A stretch of 64,000 nt of DNA from Stutzerimonas kunmingensis (GCF_021432085.1 NZ_CP090366.1:1984001-2048000); one strand, 5' to 3'; counted from the stretch's first letter, positions 41,758 through 54,837 are shown. Translations and numbers: made by a program. Notes: generated from the sequence alone by a model not told the origin.

Positions 41758-42752
41758 TGACGAGTTATGGGCCACTGCTTCAATTTGCATTGCTATCCGG
41801 TTTCGTACTGGCGGTAACGCTGACCTTGCTGATTGGAGCCTGCGAGCGCCCATTGCGCCGTGCGCTGTCGGGAAAGACGCCTTCCCAGCGAGCAAGGGTA
41901 TCGTGGTGGACGCTGGTAACACCTGCCTCGGCGGGTATTGCCTACGCGGCCATGACCATTGCCATGCCGTCGATGTTTGATGATTCGGCCCGATTTGCCG
42001 CTGCCTGCTCTGCACACGCTGAAACGCTCTTGCACCTGTGCGTTTGGCACCCGAGCGGCAATGGGCAAAGTGCTTGGCTATGGGGAGCATTGGCATTGTT
42101 GGCAGGATACGCGGCTTGGCTGGCTTCACGGGCCGCAGTGGGTCTTTGGCGTGCTCGGCGAACCCTTGCCTCGATGGTGCGCCTGAGCTGGCGTCCGGGG
42201 CATCCAGACAAACTTCGCGTGCTTGATGTCGATCAACCTATGGCGCTGGCCTGTGGCGTCGGGCAAGGTCACATCCTGCTTTCGACCTCGTTGATGCGGC
42301 GACTTGATCCGACGCAGTTGCGCGTGGTGTTGGCGCACGAACAGGCTCACATCGCCAATCGCGATGTTCTGCATCGTTTGATCGCCGTCGTATTGTCGAG
42401 CATCCAGTTGCCAGGTACTCGCCGCCGGTTGTTGCGTGATCTGGAACTCGCATTGGAACAGCGTTGTGATTTTGCCGCTGCAACCGAAGTGGGATGTCCT
42501 GTCGCCGTGGCCGAAACCATCGTTGTAGTGGAGAAGATATTTCGGCAACACGCCAAGGAACAGGTGCCATTGACGATGGCGTTCTTTTCCGATTTTGTCC
42601 CTGAGCGCGTCGAGGCGTTGCTGTCGCCCAAGCTCTCGTCTGTCTCATACTTGGGGCCGGTGCTAGGCAGTCTTGTTCTGGTGTTTTGCAGCCTCTCTAC
42701 AGGCTGGCTGCATTCTGTAACCGAATCTCTCATCGCCGTGATGACGAGGTAA
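41757..42752 (+). CDS. M56 family (BlaR1-like) membrane metalloprotease
   Basis: 331 residues. Three N-terminal membrane helices (about 9-28, 52-72, 107-127), then a cytoplasmic gluzincin domain with the zinc motif HEQAH at 194-198 and a downstream glutamate in LEQRCDFAAA, then a last helix (about 297-320) and a 12-residue tail. BlaR1 and MecR1 have in addition a large outer penicillin-sensing domain; it is missing here. Instead, the outer loop between helices 2 and 3 carries C84, H87, H93, C95 and H98, a plausible metal site. With the BlaI-like protein and the efflux genes next door, it is likely a metal sensor that inactivates the repressor. Confidence 0.82.
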   Translation: MTSYGPLLQFALLSGFVLAVTLTLLIGACERPLRRALSGKTPSQRARVSWWTLVTPASAGIAYAAMTIAMPSMFDDSARFAAACSAHAETLLHLCVWHPSGNGQSAWLWGALALLAGYAAWLASRAAVGLWRARRTLASMVRLSWRPGHPDKLRVLDVDQPMALACGVGQGHILLSTSLMRRLDPTQLRVVLAHEQAHIANRDVLHRLIAVVLSSIQLPGTRRRLLRDLELALEQRCDFAAATEVGCPVAVAETIVVVEKIFRQHAKEQVPLTMAFFSDFVPERVEALLSPKLSSVSYLGPVLGSLVLVFCSLSTGWLHSVTESLIAVMTR

Positions 42753-42786
42753 CCATATGCCTGTGTGCTGTGTTTTTTTGTCCGAA

Positions 42787-42807
42787 AAACCGATTGATGC
42801 TCGGTTT
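42787..42807 (+). promoter_or_regulatory. BlaI-type operator before the czcCBA-like genes
   Basis: AAACCGA (42787-42793), 7-base centre TTGATGC, TCGGTTT (42801-42807). Arms and spacing are identical to 41289-41309, and the centre again holds a -35-like TTGATG. No clear -10 box follows. It lies 84 bases upstream of the czcC-like start. Confidence 0.75.
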
Positions 42808-42890
42808 TATGGTGATTTCGCTCCGGCGTGCGCGGGATGTCGTCACGCGGAATCATTTGCTCGCCAACTTTTGTCGTCATGAGGATTTCC

Positions 42891-44134
42891 ATGAATTTGA
42901 TCCGCGTAGTGGCCTTGGTGTTCGTCGGAGCCTGCGGCACGTCCGCAGCCGTGGCCGCCGAAACCTTGCGATTGGAGGATGCAGTCACCCGCGCATTGGC
43001 CGCTCACCCATCCATTGCCGCTGAAACGGCTCAACTCCAAGCCGTGCAAGCCCGCACGCAGCGCGAGGCGTTGCCACCGCCTTACACCATTGGCGGCGAG
43101 GTAGAGAACGTGGCCGGTAACGGCAACCTACGAGGTGTTCGCTCGGCGGAAACGACATTGCGCATTGGCCGGGTCATAGAACTCGGCGGCAAGCGCGAGG
43201 CCCGTCAGACGTTGGGCCGGGCCGAGATGAGGGAGCAAGAGCATCAGGCCACCAAAGTGCGGATCGACTTGGCCAGCCTGACTACAACTCGCTTCATCGA
43301 GGTGCTCGCCAGACAGCAGCGGCTGGCGTATGCCGAGGAACGTATCCAGCAAGCGGAGCGCACCCGCCAGGAGGTTGCAGCGTGGGTGCAGGCCGCTCGA
43401 AATCCCGAGTCGGATTTGCAGGCCGCGGAGATTGCGCTCGCTGAGGCGCAACTCAATCGCGAAAGTGCTGCACACGAGCTGGCTAGCGCAAAGATGACTT
43501 TAGCAGCGAGTTGGGGCGCGCTGGCACCCGACTTCGGTGAGGTCGTCGGTGACCTGCAAGCCTTGCCGACTGTGGCGCCGTTCGAGACGCTGGCTGCACG
43601 CTTGCCTTCGACGCCAGAACTGTGGGCCTCGCGATTGCGGGCCGACACCATTGGCGCCCGGCGCCGGCTCGCCGAGGCTGAGGCCAAACCAAACATCGAC
43701 GTCAGCTTGGGCGTGCGACGCCTGGAAGCCTTCAAGGATCACGGCGTGGTGATGTCGATCTCGGTGCCGTTGGGTAGTCCAACGCGCTCTGGATACGCGG
43801 TGTCTCAAGCAAATGCGGAGCTTGCTGCGCTGGAAGCGCGGCGTGATGCCGAACGCTTCGAGCGCCACCAGACGCTGTTCGACAAATATCAGGAACTCAC
43901 GCACGCGCGGCACGAAGCCGAATCGCTACGCACACGAATGCTGCCTATGGCTGAAAGTGCCTTAGCGACGACTCGGCGCGGCTTTGAACAAGGCCGCTTC
44001 TCTTATCTGTCACTGGCTCAAGCGCAGCGGACACTGTTCGATTTGCGTGCGCGAACTGTCGAAGCCGCCACCCGCTATCACCTTTTGCTGGTCGAGGTGG
44101 AACGCCTCACCGCCACCGTCGAGGACACCGCACC

Positions 44135-44138
<4 letters not shown>
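42891..44138 (+). CDS. czcC: CzcC-like outer-membrane efflux protein (TolC family)
   Basis: 415 residues from ATG 42891 (AGGA 7-10 bases upstream). A signal peptide (MNLIRVVALVFVGACGTSAAVA) is followed by the two-fold repeated helical barrel of outer-membrane efflux proteins (LRLEDAVTRALAAHPSIAAETAQLQAVQ near the start, and NIDVSLGVRRLEAFKDHGVVMSISVPLG later). It should be the outer-membrane channel of the metal RND pump. The stop overlaps the next gene by 4 bases. Confidence 0.88.
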
Positions 44139-48515
<4,377 letters not shown>

Positions 48516-48801
48516 GAACGCTGATTCTTACCACCTGATCGCAGGATTGCGGCGATTGAAAATCAATTGCCGCTCTCGATCAAACGATTTGCGGAGTTTA
48601 TTCAAGGTATGAGATTCATGCACGAAAGACTGTCTGGAGTATTGCCGAGTCCTAAGGAAGGTCTGAAGTAGCCCTGTATTTCCGGTCGACTTCAGCCCTC
48701 GCTGCTTTTGAAAGCGGGCCGTCGATCAAAATCGACCAGGTAACCCGCTCAGTTCTCCGTTTTTGGCCGCCGCGAGCACCTCGCAGCAGCCATTTTCCGC
48801 A

Positions 48802-49259
48802 TTACAGGCGCACCTCTCCTGCGGTAGTCAGCAAATGTCGGCGCGCCATCCATAGGTTCGACAGCGCGAACAGCGTCACCAGCTGAGCGGTGTTCTTGGC
48901 CAGGCCACGGAAGCGCACCTTCACGTAACCGAACTGGCGCTTGATCACTCGAAACGGATGCTCGACCTTCGCTCGCACTTGTGCCTTGGCCTTCTCGATC
49001 TTGCGCTTGGCTTTGTACAGGGCACTGCGCTTATCGAGCTTCTTGTAGGTGCTGCGGCGTGCTGCGACCTGCCAGATCACTTCGTGGCCAGCATGTTCGG
49101 GGCGCTTTTCGACGCCGGTGTAGCCGGCATCCGCGCAGACGACGTTCTCGTCACCGTGCAGCAGTTTGTCGACCTGGGTGATATCCGCCACGTTGGCTGC
49201 CGTGCCTACCACGCTGTGTACCAGCCCCGACTCATCATCCACGCCGATGTGCGCCTTCA
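48802..49259 (-). pseudogene. IS5-family transposase, 3' exon piece
   Basis: Encodes M-KAHIGVDDESGLVHSVVGTAANVADITQVDKLLHGDENVVCADAGYTGVEKRP... through EHPFRVIKRQFGYVKVRFRGLAKNTAQ, i.e. the middle and last acidic blocks of the DDE transposase (DAGYTG and the YREK-like EHPFRVIKRQFGY segment). It reads in frame from the 5' exon piece (51442-51500, ...EMHQTKKGNQYYFG) if the intron is spliced out: TTCGGCA joined to TGAAGGCG gives Y-F-G-M-K-A. The gene is still incomplete because its 5' part is missing. Confidence 0.85.
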
Positions 49260-51441
49260 GTCGGGTAAAGCAGGAGTGTTACCACTCCTGCCTCCCCTAA
49301 GAACCGTACTTGAGAGTCACCCCTCATACGGCTCAAGCCTTCCAGCAGCCTGAGTGAGACTGGGTAACCTGACGATGCGCTCTTCGGCGCTCAAGGTAAA
49401 ACGTCCATGCCGGATCGAACGGGTTCGCTGCACTGCATATTTTGATATGCCGCACGATCGAAACACTGGCGGCGGCATACAGCCAAGCGGGTTGACTCAT
49501 GCCGCGCGCTTTCTCCTGGGTGGCGAAAACCCAGTGCCGTTGACCCACGACACGAAAGTAGCGTTGTTTTACCCAATGGGCACTTTTCATGGCGTGCCGG
49601 CGAACTGCCCAGCGCCATAACACTTGCCAAATCTGATGGTCGATCCATGCGAAACGCTTGGCGGCGACAACATGGCGATGATACATGGCCCATCCTCGGA
49701 TCACCGGGTTCAGGGTCAAGATCAAGTTAGCTTGAGTCGCCGTCTTGTTTGCGTTCGCGATTTCCCGCACCTTATCCAGCAATGCCTTCACACTCTTGCG
49801 AGCCGGAGTGATGAGTAGCTTGCCGGCGTACTTGCGTACGTTCTGGCCCAGAAAATCGAAGCCTTGCGAGATATGCGTTATCTGAGTCTTTTCATCAGAG
49901 AGTTCCAAGCCTCGCTCTTTCAGGAACGCCTCAATTGCAGGACGAACCTGATGTTGCAAAACAGCTTTCGTGGCCCCTGTGATGATGAAGTCATCGGCAT
50001 ATCGTACGACGTGTATCTTGAATGGCTTACGCTTGCGCGCTGTCGAAGCCACGCTTGCATGGACGACATCTTCCAGGCCATCCAGCGTCCAATTCGCAAG
50101 TACCGGAGAGATGATTCCCCCTTGCGGGGTTCCTGCCTCCGTTGCGAACAAGGCTCCCTGATCGACATACCCCGCTCGAAGCCATTTGCGCAGAACCACC
50201 TTATCCATGGGCACGTTGGTGAGCAGCCAATCGTGACTGATATTGTCGAAACAGCCTCGAATGTCAGCTTCCAGTACCCAATGCGCCGAACCACGTTTCG
50301 CCAGTGCATTGAAGCAATGTGCGATTGCATCGGCAGTGGATCGCTGCGGCCGAAATCCATAGGAGTTGGGGTCTGCACGCGTTTCGGCAACCGGCTCAAG
50401 TGCCAGTTTCCACAGCGCCTGCATCGCACGATCCCGCATCGTTGGAATTCCCAGCGGACGCTTCTTGCCATTGCTTTTGGGTATGTAGATGCGTCTCAGC
50501 GGTTGAGGCCGATAGCCCCGATGCTGTAACGCTTGTGCTCCCGTCGATTTAGCCACCGGAGTCGACCAGATCTTGCCATCAACGCCCGGTGTTCTCTTGC
50601 CTCTGTTTTCCGTCACTCGTTTCACGGCCAACAGTTTGCCGCTGAACGAGCGAGTCAGCAGTCGTTGCAAGGCTTGCACCTTGCCCCACCTGCCTTCTCG
50701 TGTTGCCTTGGCGATACGTACCTGGAGTCGTTTCACTTGCGACTCGATCTGGTTCCAGTGTTGGGGCCAGGCCGATATGAAGTTCGAAGGCGCACCAATG
50801 CTCGCCGTTGCTTGCGCATTGGGTGCGAACACTGCCATCTGCTTTCCTCCGTACAACGATTGATCAGGTTTTCTCGCCATGGAAGACCGTGTGGAAGTCT
50901 GCTCGCTTTCGCGCCAGATGATGTTTCAATCTGTATTCACCCCATTACAGGGTGACCTTCGCTTTTTCCACATTCCTTTACCCGCAGCATCAACAGCTTG
51001 CTTTACAGCTCACCTGCCGAAATCGGCAACGCTACGGGCTTACCCTGTTCCGCATGGATTTCCGAACGGGTCGGGCTCCTCGATTTCGCCGGCGGCACCA
51101 CATCCACGAGGGGCTATCGGTAAGAGCCCCTGCCTGGCCGCGCACCTTTTGGTTCAAGCCTGTCAGCATCTTTGGCTTGGCTACTATGACGACGTTTATA
51201 TGAGATTCACTTGTGTTAGCCGTACCCGTTCATCCCTAGCACCTCTCCGCCTTGATGCTGGCAGATTCAGTCTGGCCTCGCGGTTCGACCTACCGAAATA
51301 TCGGCGGTTACATTGTCCCCAGAGCTTCAGACCCGGCTGTTGCCGGCCACGCCTGTCTGGGTAGGGAACGAGTGGTGGAACAGTCGGTTCCGTCGGGCGT
51401 TAACCTGCGGAACAGAAACCCATGCGACTTTCAGGTCGCAC
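49260..51441 (-). mobile_element. Group II intron inside the IS5 transposase gene
   Basis: 2182 bases. On the minus strand it begins GTGCGACCTGAAAGTCGC (51441 downward; consensus GUGYG) and ends ...TTTACCCGAC at 49260 (consensus AY). Domain V is a 34-base hairpin at 49301-49334, starting GAGCCGTATG and ending AAGTACGGTTC. Domain VI is the hairpin at 49271-49290 (CAGGAGTG/CACTCCTG). Removing it restores an in-frame transposase joint. It encodes a reverse transcriptase-maturase. All parts needed for splicing seem present. Confidence 0.9.
49333..50838 (-). CDS. ltrA: Group II intron reverse transcriptase/maturase
   Basis: 501 residues from ATG 50838, which has GGAGG 8 bases upstream. Reverse transcriptase blocks: KRTPGVDGKIW, YIPKSNGKKRPLGIPTMRDRAMQ, DPNSYGFRPQRSTADAI, EADIRGCFDNISHDWL, AGTPQGGIISPVLANW and the active site YADDFI, then the maturase (X) domain. 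After HIKICSAANPFDPAWTFYLERR, where related proteins run on into an HNH-type endonuclease domain, the frame ends within 17 residues, so the endonuclease is lost. The stop codon lies in the first bases of domain V, unusually close. It may still help splicing. Confidence 0.92.
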   Translation of the reverse strand: MAVFAPNAQATASIGAPSNFISAWPQHWNQIESQVKRLQVRIAKATREGRWGKVQALQRLLTRSFSGKLLAVKRVTENRGKRTPGVDGKIWSTPVAKSTGAQALQHRGYRPQPLRRIYIPKSNGKKRPLGIPTMRDRAMQALWKLALEPVAETRADPNSYGFRPQRSTADAIAHCFNALAKRGSAHWVLEADIRGCFDNISHDWLLTNVPMDKVVLRKWLRAGYVDQGALFATEAGTPQGGIISPVLANWTLDGLEDVVHASVASTARKRKPFKIHVVRYADDFIITGATKAVLQHQVRPAIEAFLKERGLELSDEKTQITHISQGFDFLGQNVRKYAGKLLITPARKSVKALLDKVREIANANKTATQANLILTLNPVIRGWAMYHRHVVAAKRFAWIDHQIWQVLWRWAVRRHAMKSAHWVKQRYFRVVGQRHWVFATQEKARGMSQPAWLYAAASVSIVRHIKICSAANPFDPAWTFYLERRRAHRQVTQSHSGCWKA

Positions 51442-51500
51442 TGCCGAAGTAGTACTGGTTGCCCTTCTTGGTCTGGTGCATCTCCGGGTCGCGCTTGCCG
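51442..51500 (-). pseudogene. IS5-family transposase, 5' exon remnant
   Basis: About 19 codons, DGKRDPEMHQTKKGNQYYFG, upstream of the intron. A TAG stands directly before them, and the rest of the N-terminal domain is absent. Confidence 0.75.
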
Positions 51501-51601
51501 TCCTATGCACTCCCGCCGTCTTGCTGCGCCGTGCGCGTAACGGGCGGCCGAAGTTTCCCGCCCTGCCTTGTATGCAGGGCCTCACCCCAGGAGATAGTGA
51601 A

Positions 51602-51865
51602 ATGAAGATTCGTCCATTTTTGATTGCCGCCCTGGCTCGCACGTTGCTCGCTTCGCCGTTCGTGATGGCCCATCCCGGTGGGCATGATGACGACGAGAAA
51701 GCGATGCCGAAGACATGCGAGCAATTGGCTGATACCAAGCGGTACATCAGCGATGTGGCTTATCCCGAAGTGAAGAAGCTGAAAGAGCAGTGCGACGCCG
51801 CGAAGAAGAAGCCGACTGCCACGCAGTCTCCGGCAACCCGCCGCTCGTCCAGCGGCGGGAACTGA
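51602..51865 (+). CDS. Small secreted His/Asp-rich protein, metal-locus associated
   Basis: 87 residues. A signal peptide (MKIRPFLIAALARTLLASPFVMA) leads to HPGGHDDDEKAMPKTCEQLADTKRYISDVAYPEVKKLKEQCDAAKKK. The HPGGHDDDE head could bind metal ions, and the two cysteines (CEQL, EQC) could form a disulfide. I recall similar small periplasmic proteins near metal-efflux genes, but the family has no name that I know. ATG 51602 has CAGGAG upstream. It reads in the same direction as czcCBA and may have been its neighbour before the IS5/intron block came in. Confidence 0.75.
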   Translation: MKIRPFLIAALARTLLASPFVMAHPGGHDDDEKAMPKTCEQLADTKRYISDVAYPEVKKLKEQCDAAKKKPTATQSPATRRSSSGGN

Positions 51866-51873
51866 TTGCTCAA

Positions 51874-51910
51874 GGCTGTAGCCGTGACTCACCGGGTCGC
51901 GGCTACAGCC
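51874..51910 (+). terminator. Hairpin after the small secreted protein gene
   Basis: GGCTGTAGCC (51874-51883) pairs perfectly with GGCTACAGCC (51901-51910), 17-base loop. No T-run follows, so it may be a stabilising or Rho-assisted end. Confidence 0.5.
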
Positions 51911-51929
51911 TGTGAGGCCCACTAGCTGA

Positions 51930-52073
51930 GAGTTATCTGTCTTTGACTCACGCAACTATGGATATCCACGGCTGGTAGATCTGTTCGCTGCCATCGACTT
52001 GTTCGAGATGAAGCGGATCAACAACCATCCACTGGTTCGCTACAAGCGTCGAGCTGCGGCCACCGTGGCTTGA
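51930..52073 (+). pseudogene. C-terminal fragment of a NYN/LOTUS (OST-HTH) domain protein
   Basis: In one frame, 47 codons read ELSVFDSRNYGYPRLVDLFAAIDLFEMKRINNHPLVRYKRRAAATVA then TGA. The pattern DxRNYGYxxLxDLxxAIDLFExxR...VRYKRR is that of the C-terminal OST-HTH/LOTUS domain found in bacterial NYN-domain (MARF1-like) nucleases. A stop stands directly upstream in frame and the N-terminal nuclease part is absent. It is one more truncated cargo gene. Family from recalled pattern. Confidence 0.6.
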
Positions 52074-52120
52074 AAAAGCCGACCAGGCATCAATCGAAGC
52101 AGGTTACTGGTAAGGAAAGC

Positions 52121-52138
52121 ATTAACAAATTTGTTAAT
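52121..52138. repeat. 18-bp perfect palindrome
   Basis: ATTAACAAATTTGTTAAT is fully self-complementary and AT-rich within GC-rich DNA. It lies 63 bases beyond the end of the HsdS/HsdM-like operon. A related palindrome occurs past the end of tniQ at 60065-60081. Confidence 0.6.
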
Positions 52139-52200
52139 AAAATCACGACGTATCCTGAGGCTATCAGGCGTTACCTGGATTGGAGACTGTTGGCTGGTAT

Positions 52201-52602
52201 TCAGAACACTATTCGCCCAACCGTCTCCAGTGCGGCCTGCTTTTTCTGACCGTCCCCGAGCAGCACATAAACTGAGTTGAGCGTCTGGAACAGGCAGCCG
52301 TCACGGAACTCTTGCAGCGGCGATGTTCGCACAAGGTCGCCTACGTCCCAGCGCCTTTGTGAGTCGTAGATGACCTTATGCGCAAAGATGATCACAGGTT
52401 TTCGACTTGTTTTCTCAAGCTCTGCCAACTGAAGTGGCGTGACAATGAGGTCAATCCAGACCCAATCTCTGACCAAGCAGTACTCGGTGTTCAGGCGTAG
52501 GTCGCGCATGAAATTGAGCGCCTGCTCGTCGGTCATTGGGGAACCTGTCATGACCTCTCCGTCCCCGTTGAACAGGTTCGACAATGAATCGAGCTCGCTC
52601 AT
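52201..52602 (-). CDS. Hypothetical protein (possible DUF6957), last gene of the HsdS/HsdM-like operon
   Basis: 133 residues from ATG 52602 (MSELDSLSNLFNGDGEVMTGSPMTDEQALNFM). No signal peptide or membrane helix. The central part EYCLVRDWVWIDLIVTPLQLAELEKTSRKPVIIFAHKVIYDSQRRWDVGDLVRTSPLQEFRDGCLFQTLNSVYVLLG looks like a compact all-beta/alpha domain and reminds me of DUF6957 proteins of pseudomonads; that is a tentative recollection. An in-frame ATG at 52629 is also possible and would overlap the upstream gene. Function unknown; position suggests a part in the module. Confidence 0.7.
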   Translation of the reverse strand: MSELDSLSNLFNGDGEVMTGSPMTDEQALNFMRDLRLNTEYCLVRDWVWIDLIVTPLQLAELEKTSRKPVIIFAHKVIYDSQRRWDVGDLVRTSPLQEFRDGCLFQTLNSVYVLLGDGQKKQAALETVGRIVF

Positions 52603-52613
52603 AGTCGTTTCAC

Positions 52614-52949
52614 TTAATGAACATGCCATAACGAATGGGATAGCCGAGCTGCCTCAAATTTTTCAGCAAGGTTTTCTATAGACTGACGACCACCGCGTGC
52701 AAAGGATGCGATGACGAAGAACTCATCATCACGAGTTTTGAGCATCCAACGATCTGGCGAAAAGAGCATGATCTGCATAATTTCTGTGCTGACCAGAGAT
52801 TCGCCATTCCGATAGCCGAATGCCTTGAACACATTGCCCATCAGATGGAGGGACTCGATCCGTGCGTCAACGACGTAACCAGAGACCACGTCCGGATAGT
52901 CTTCAATCATCGCAGCGGCCAGCAAGGCCATCTTGCGCTGGTTTTTCAT
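52614..52949 (-). CDS. Hypothetical protein, third gene of the HsdS/HsdM-like operon
   Basis: 111 residues, soluble. Sequence MKNQRKMALLAAAMIEDYPDVVSGYVVDARIESLHLMGNVFKAFGYRNGESLVSTEIMQIMLFSPDRWMLKTRDDEFFVIASF and a helical C-terminus. I do not recognise a family. Start overlaps the HsdM-like stop by 4 bases (ATGA type) and the gene ends close to the next start, so its translation is coupled to both neighbours. Confidence 0.7.
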   Translation of the reverse strand: MKNQRKMALLAAAMIEDYPDVVSGYVVDARIESLHLMGNVFKAFGYRNGESLVSTEIMQIMLFSPDRWMLKTRDDEFFVIASFARGGRQSIENLAEKFEAARLSHSLWHVH

Positions 52950-54259
52950 GGGGCGACCTTCTCAGCTAGCCTACTGAGCAATTCGTCAATCTGTCCCCCC
53001 ACCTGCCAAAGCTCAAGCTTGAGGTACTCATGCTCACGGCTAAGGGCGTCGAGATCATGCTGTCCTTCATCAGCACGGGCGGAGAAATATCGCCCTGGGT
53101 TCAGCGCGAAGCCAGTGGCTTCAAGATCAGCTATGGACAGAAGAACAGCATTACCTTCAACAGGTTCACGACGGGAATAATGTTTCTGAATCTGCTGAAT
53201 ACCCTCAGCCGTGAGCGTGTTGAGGCTCTTTTCAGATGTGTACTGCTTGCTCGCATCTATGAGCAGCACCGAACTGCTTTGACGCGAAGACTTGAAGACC
53301 AAAATCGCAAGCGAGCGCGCATCACTGCGATAAAGCTTTGCCGGAAGATAGACTACAGCGTCGAGCAAATTGTTCTGCATGATCGCTCGTCTGATTTCAG
53401 CTTCCTTGCCCGCCCTTAGCAGGGCCGCTAGATCCACTACAGCGATTGCCACCCCTTGGTCTTTCCGCATGCACGCAAGCATGTGCTGTATGAGCGGCCA
53501 CTCCCCTTTCCCTTTCGGGGCAATACCGTATTTGAATCGCCCGAATGGATCTCCGGCACCGAGCTCTGTAGCCCAGACGTCAGCACTTTCTGACAGGTCT
53601 GAAACCACCACATCAAAAGATTGAAGCCCCACTCCGTCATTGGGTGGTGACTTCAGGGCATCTGCCTTTTCGAATGTCAGAGAATCGTGCTGGAAGAAAG
53701 CGCGTAGCAGCCCATGCAGGATATCTTCGTCAGCAGAGGATTGGCCCAGCCCCCAAGCTGATGAGCTTGAGTTGGAAACGAGTTCGGCAAGCAGTCGTCC
53801 ATTCGCGCTGAGGGGGTCGTAGTAAGAGCGCCCACCAGACTGCTGGCTTATGCCAGCGATCACTTGGATTAGCTCCTCAGGGCAAGGCCTTGTCCCTTCA
53901 TAAGAGCCATCAGCTTCAAGCGATTGAAGGAGCATCTCCAGCAGCATTGGTCTTACCGAGTCATCCTTAGCTAATCCGTGTGCAATCGCACGGAAATACT
54001 CATGGTGAGCGGCTAGCGAGCCTGCCTCCAGCTTGTAGATATCAAGCTTTTTGCGGAGTGCATTGGCAAGCAAAGGCGAGGTCTCGCCGACTAGCCAAGC
54101 AGCACGGTAAAAGAATTCTTCTTCAAAGGATTCCGGCACTTCCTCATCAGACGAGTCGTGGTCATTCGGACTCCACAAGATCAGAAGGAATAGGTGCGTT
54201 GTAAGCGTCCTGTAGTCCGGACTGGCCGTGATTGACTCCAGGAGATCTACCCTGCTCAT
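52946..54259 (-). CDS. HsdM-like N-6 DNA methylase with eroded catalytic motifs
   Basis: 437 residues. The layout of type I modification subunits is present: helical N-terminal domain, SAM-binding motif I region YYDPLSANGRLLAEL (148-160), catalytic region FDVVVSDLSES (216-224) and RFKYGIAPKGKGEWPLIQHMLACM (241-264). But motif I has SANGRL instead of a glycine-rich DPxxGxG, and the catalytic N-P-P-F is replaced by S-D-L-S, so methyl transfer is unlikely. It overlaps the HsdS-like gene and the next gene by 4 bases each. No hsdR lies nearby. A DNA-binding or regulatory role, rather than modification, is my inference. Confidence 0.82.
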   Translation of the reverse strand: MSRVDLLESITASPDYRTLTTHLFLLILWSPNDHDSSDEEVPESFEEEFFYRAAWLVGETSPLLANALRKKLDIYKLEAGSLAAHHEYFRAIAHGLAKDDSVRPMLLEMLLQSLEADGSYEGTRPCPEELIQVIAGISQQSGGRSYYDPLSANGRLLAELVSNSSSSAWGLGQSSADEDILHGLLRAFFQHDSLTFEKADALKSPPNDGVGLQSFDVVVSDLSESADVWATELGAGDPFGRFKYGIAPKGKGEWPLIQHMLACMRKDQGVAIAVVDLAALLRAGKEAEIRRAIMQNNLLDAVVYLPAKLYRSDARSLAILVFKSSRQSSSVLLIDASKQYTSEKSLNTLTAEGIQQIQKHYSRREPVEGNAVLLSIADLEATGFALNPGRYFSARADEGQHDLDALSREHEYLKLELWQVGGQIDELLSRLAEKVAP

Positions 54260-54837
54260 ACCGTTCCCTTCCCGAGGACTTGACTGGCGACCGCCGCCAT
54301 TTGTTGCTGCCTGGTTTTCATTAGAGACTCGAACAGAAGCTGCTCTCTTCTAGCGAGCGTGACCAGGTGATGAAGCTCTTGCTGCACTGCTCGTTCAGCG
54401 AACACGACAGGGGTTGCACTCAGGGTCGGCAACGTGATGTGCCGGGTGTTGACGTTTGGTGTGTTCAGGTCGAAGTGACGCTGAGCACATACCTGGTTCA
54501 GTTGCCATGCGATGAAAGCAGGACTGAACCGCTCGTCACGTACACGGATAACGAAGAAGTGTTGCGTGCAGACAACCTTGCTGAAAGGCACCTCAGTCAG
54601 ACACACAGCGAAATTCTTGCGCCCACGTGCTTGGAAAAGGATGTCTCCAGCTTGTAACCAGTCCGGCTCTTTGCGAGCGGTGATGGTACAGCGCTCCAAA
54701 CCTGCCCAATCCACCCCACTCTGTTGATCAGCATCGCGGATCTGGATCACCCGGCTGTGCGCTTCAAAGTCAGGCGTGATAGCGCCGCGGAACGCATGCC
54801 CTGCGCGGATTTCAGCGATTTCTGAGAGGGTCACCAT
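54256..54837 (-). CDS. HsdS-like specificity subunit with one recognition domain
   Basis: 193 residues, half the size of a normal HsdS. One target-recognition domain (MVTLSEIAEIRAGHAFRGAI...QIRDAD, GDILFQARGRKNFAVCL, VCTQHFFVIRVRD) is followed by one conserved helix (ERAVQQELHHLVTLARREQLLFESLMKTRQQQMAAVA). Such half subunits dimerise to form a symmetric DNA-recognition unit. First gene of a four-gene operon, start ATG 54837 with AGGAAG upstream; it is divergent from tnsA with 119 bases between, which hold an inverted repeat. Confidence 0.85.
   Translation of the reverse strand: MVTLSEIAEIRAGHAFRGAITPDFEAHSRVIQIRDADQQSGVDWAGLERCTITARKEPDWLQAGDILFQARGRKNFAVCLTEVPFSKVVCTQHFFVIRVRDERFSPAFIAWQLNQVCAQRHFDLNTPNVNTRHITLPTLSATPVVFAERAVQQELHHLVTLARREQLLFESLMKTRQQQMAAVASQVLGKGTV

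Larger units (their letters stand above)
48656..51505 (-). mobile_element. IS5-family element, truncated, carrying a group II intron
   Basis: The preserved end starts GGAAGGTCTGAAGTAGCC at 48656, like the ends of IS5-family elements, and is preceded by CTAA (48652-48655), an IS5-type target. The transposase reads leftwards to 48802. The other end is lost: in the frame of the 5' exon a stop appears just before codons for DGKRDPEMHQ at about 51500, and the upstream part of the gene and second inverted repeat are missing. Between the two exon pieces is a full intron (49260-51441). It cannot move on its own. Confidence 0.8.

Noticed and set aside
51422..51601. A longer version of the small secreted protein starting at 51422
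   Set aside because: The upstream part covers the IS5 exon remnant and a junction; the ATG at 51602 has a ribosome site and begins a proper signal peptide.
52201..54837. A normal type I restriction-modification system
   Set aside because: No HsdR helicase gene is present, HsdS is half length, and the methylase motifs are eroded.
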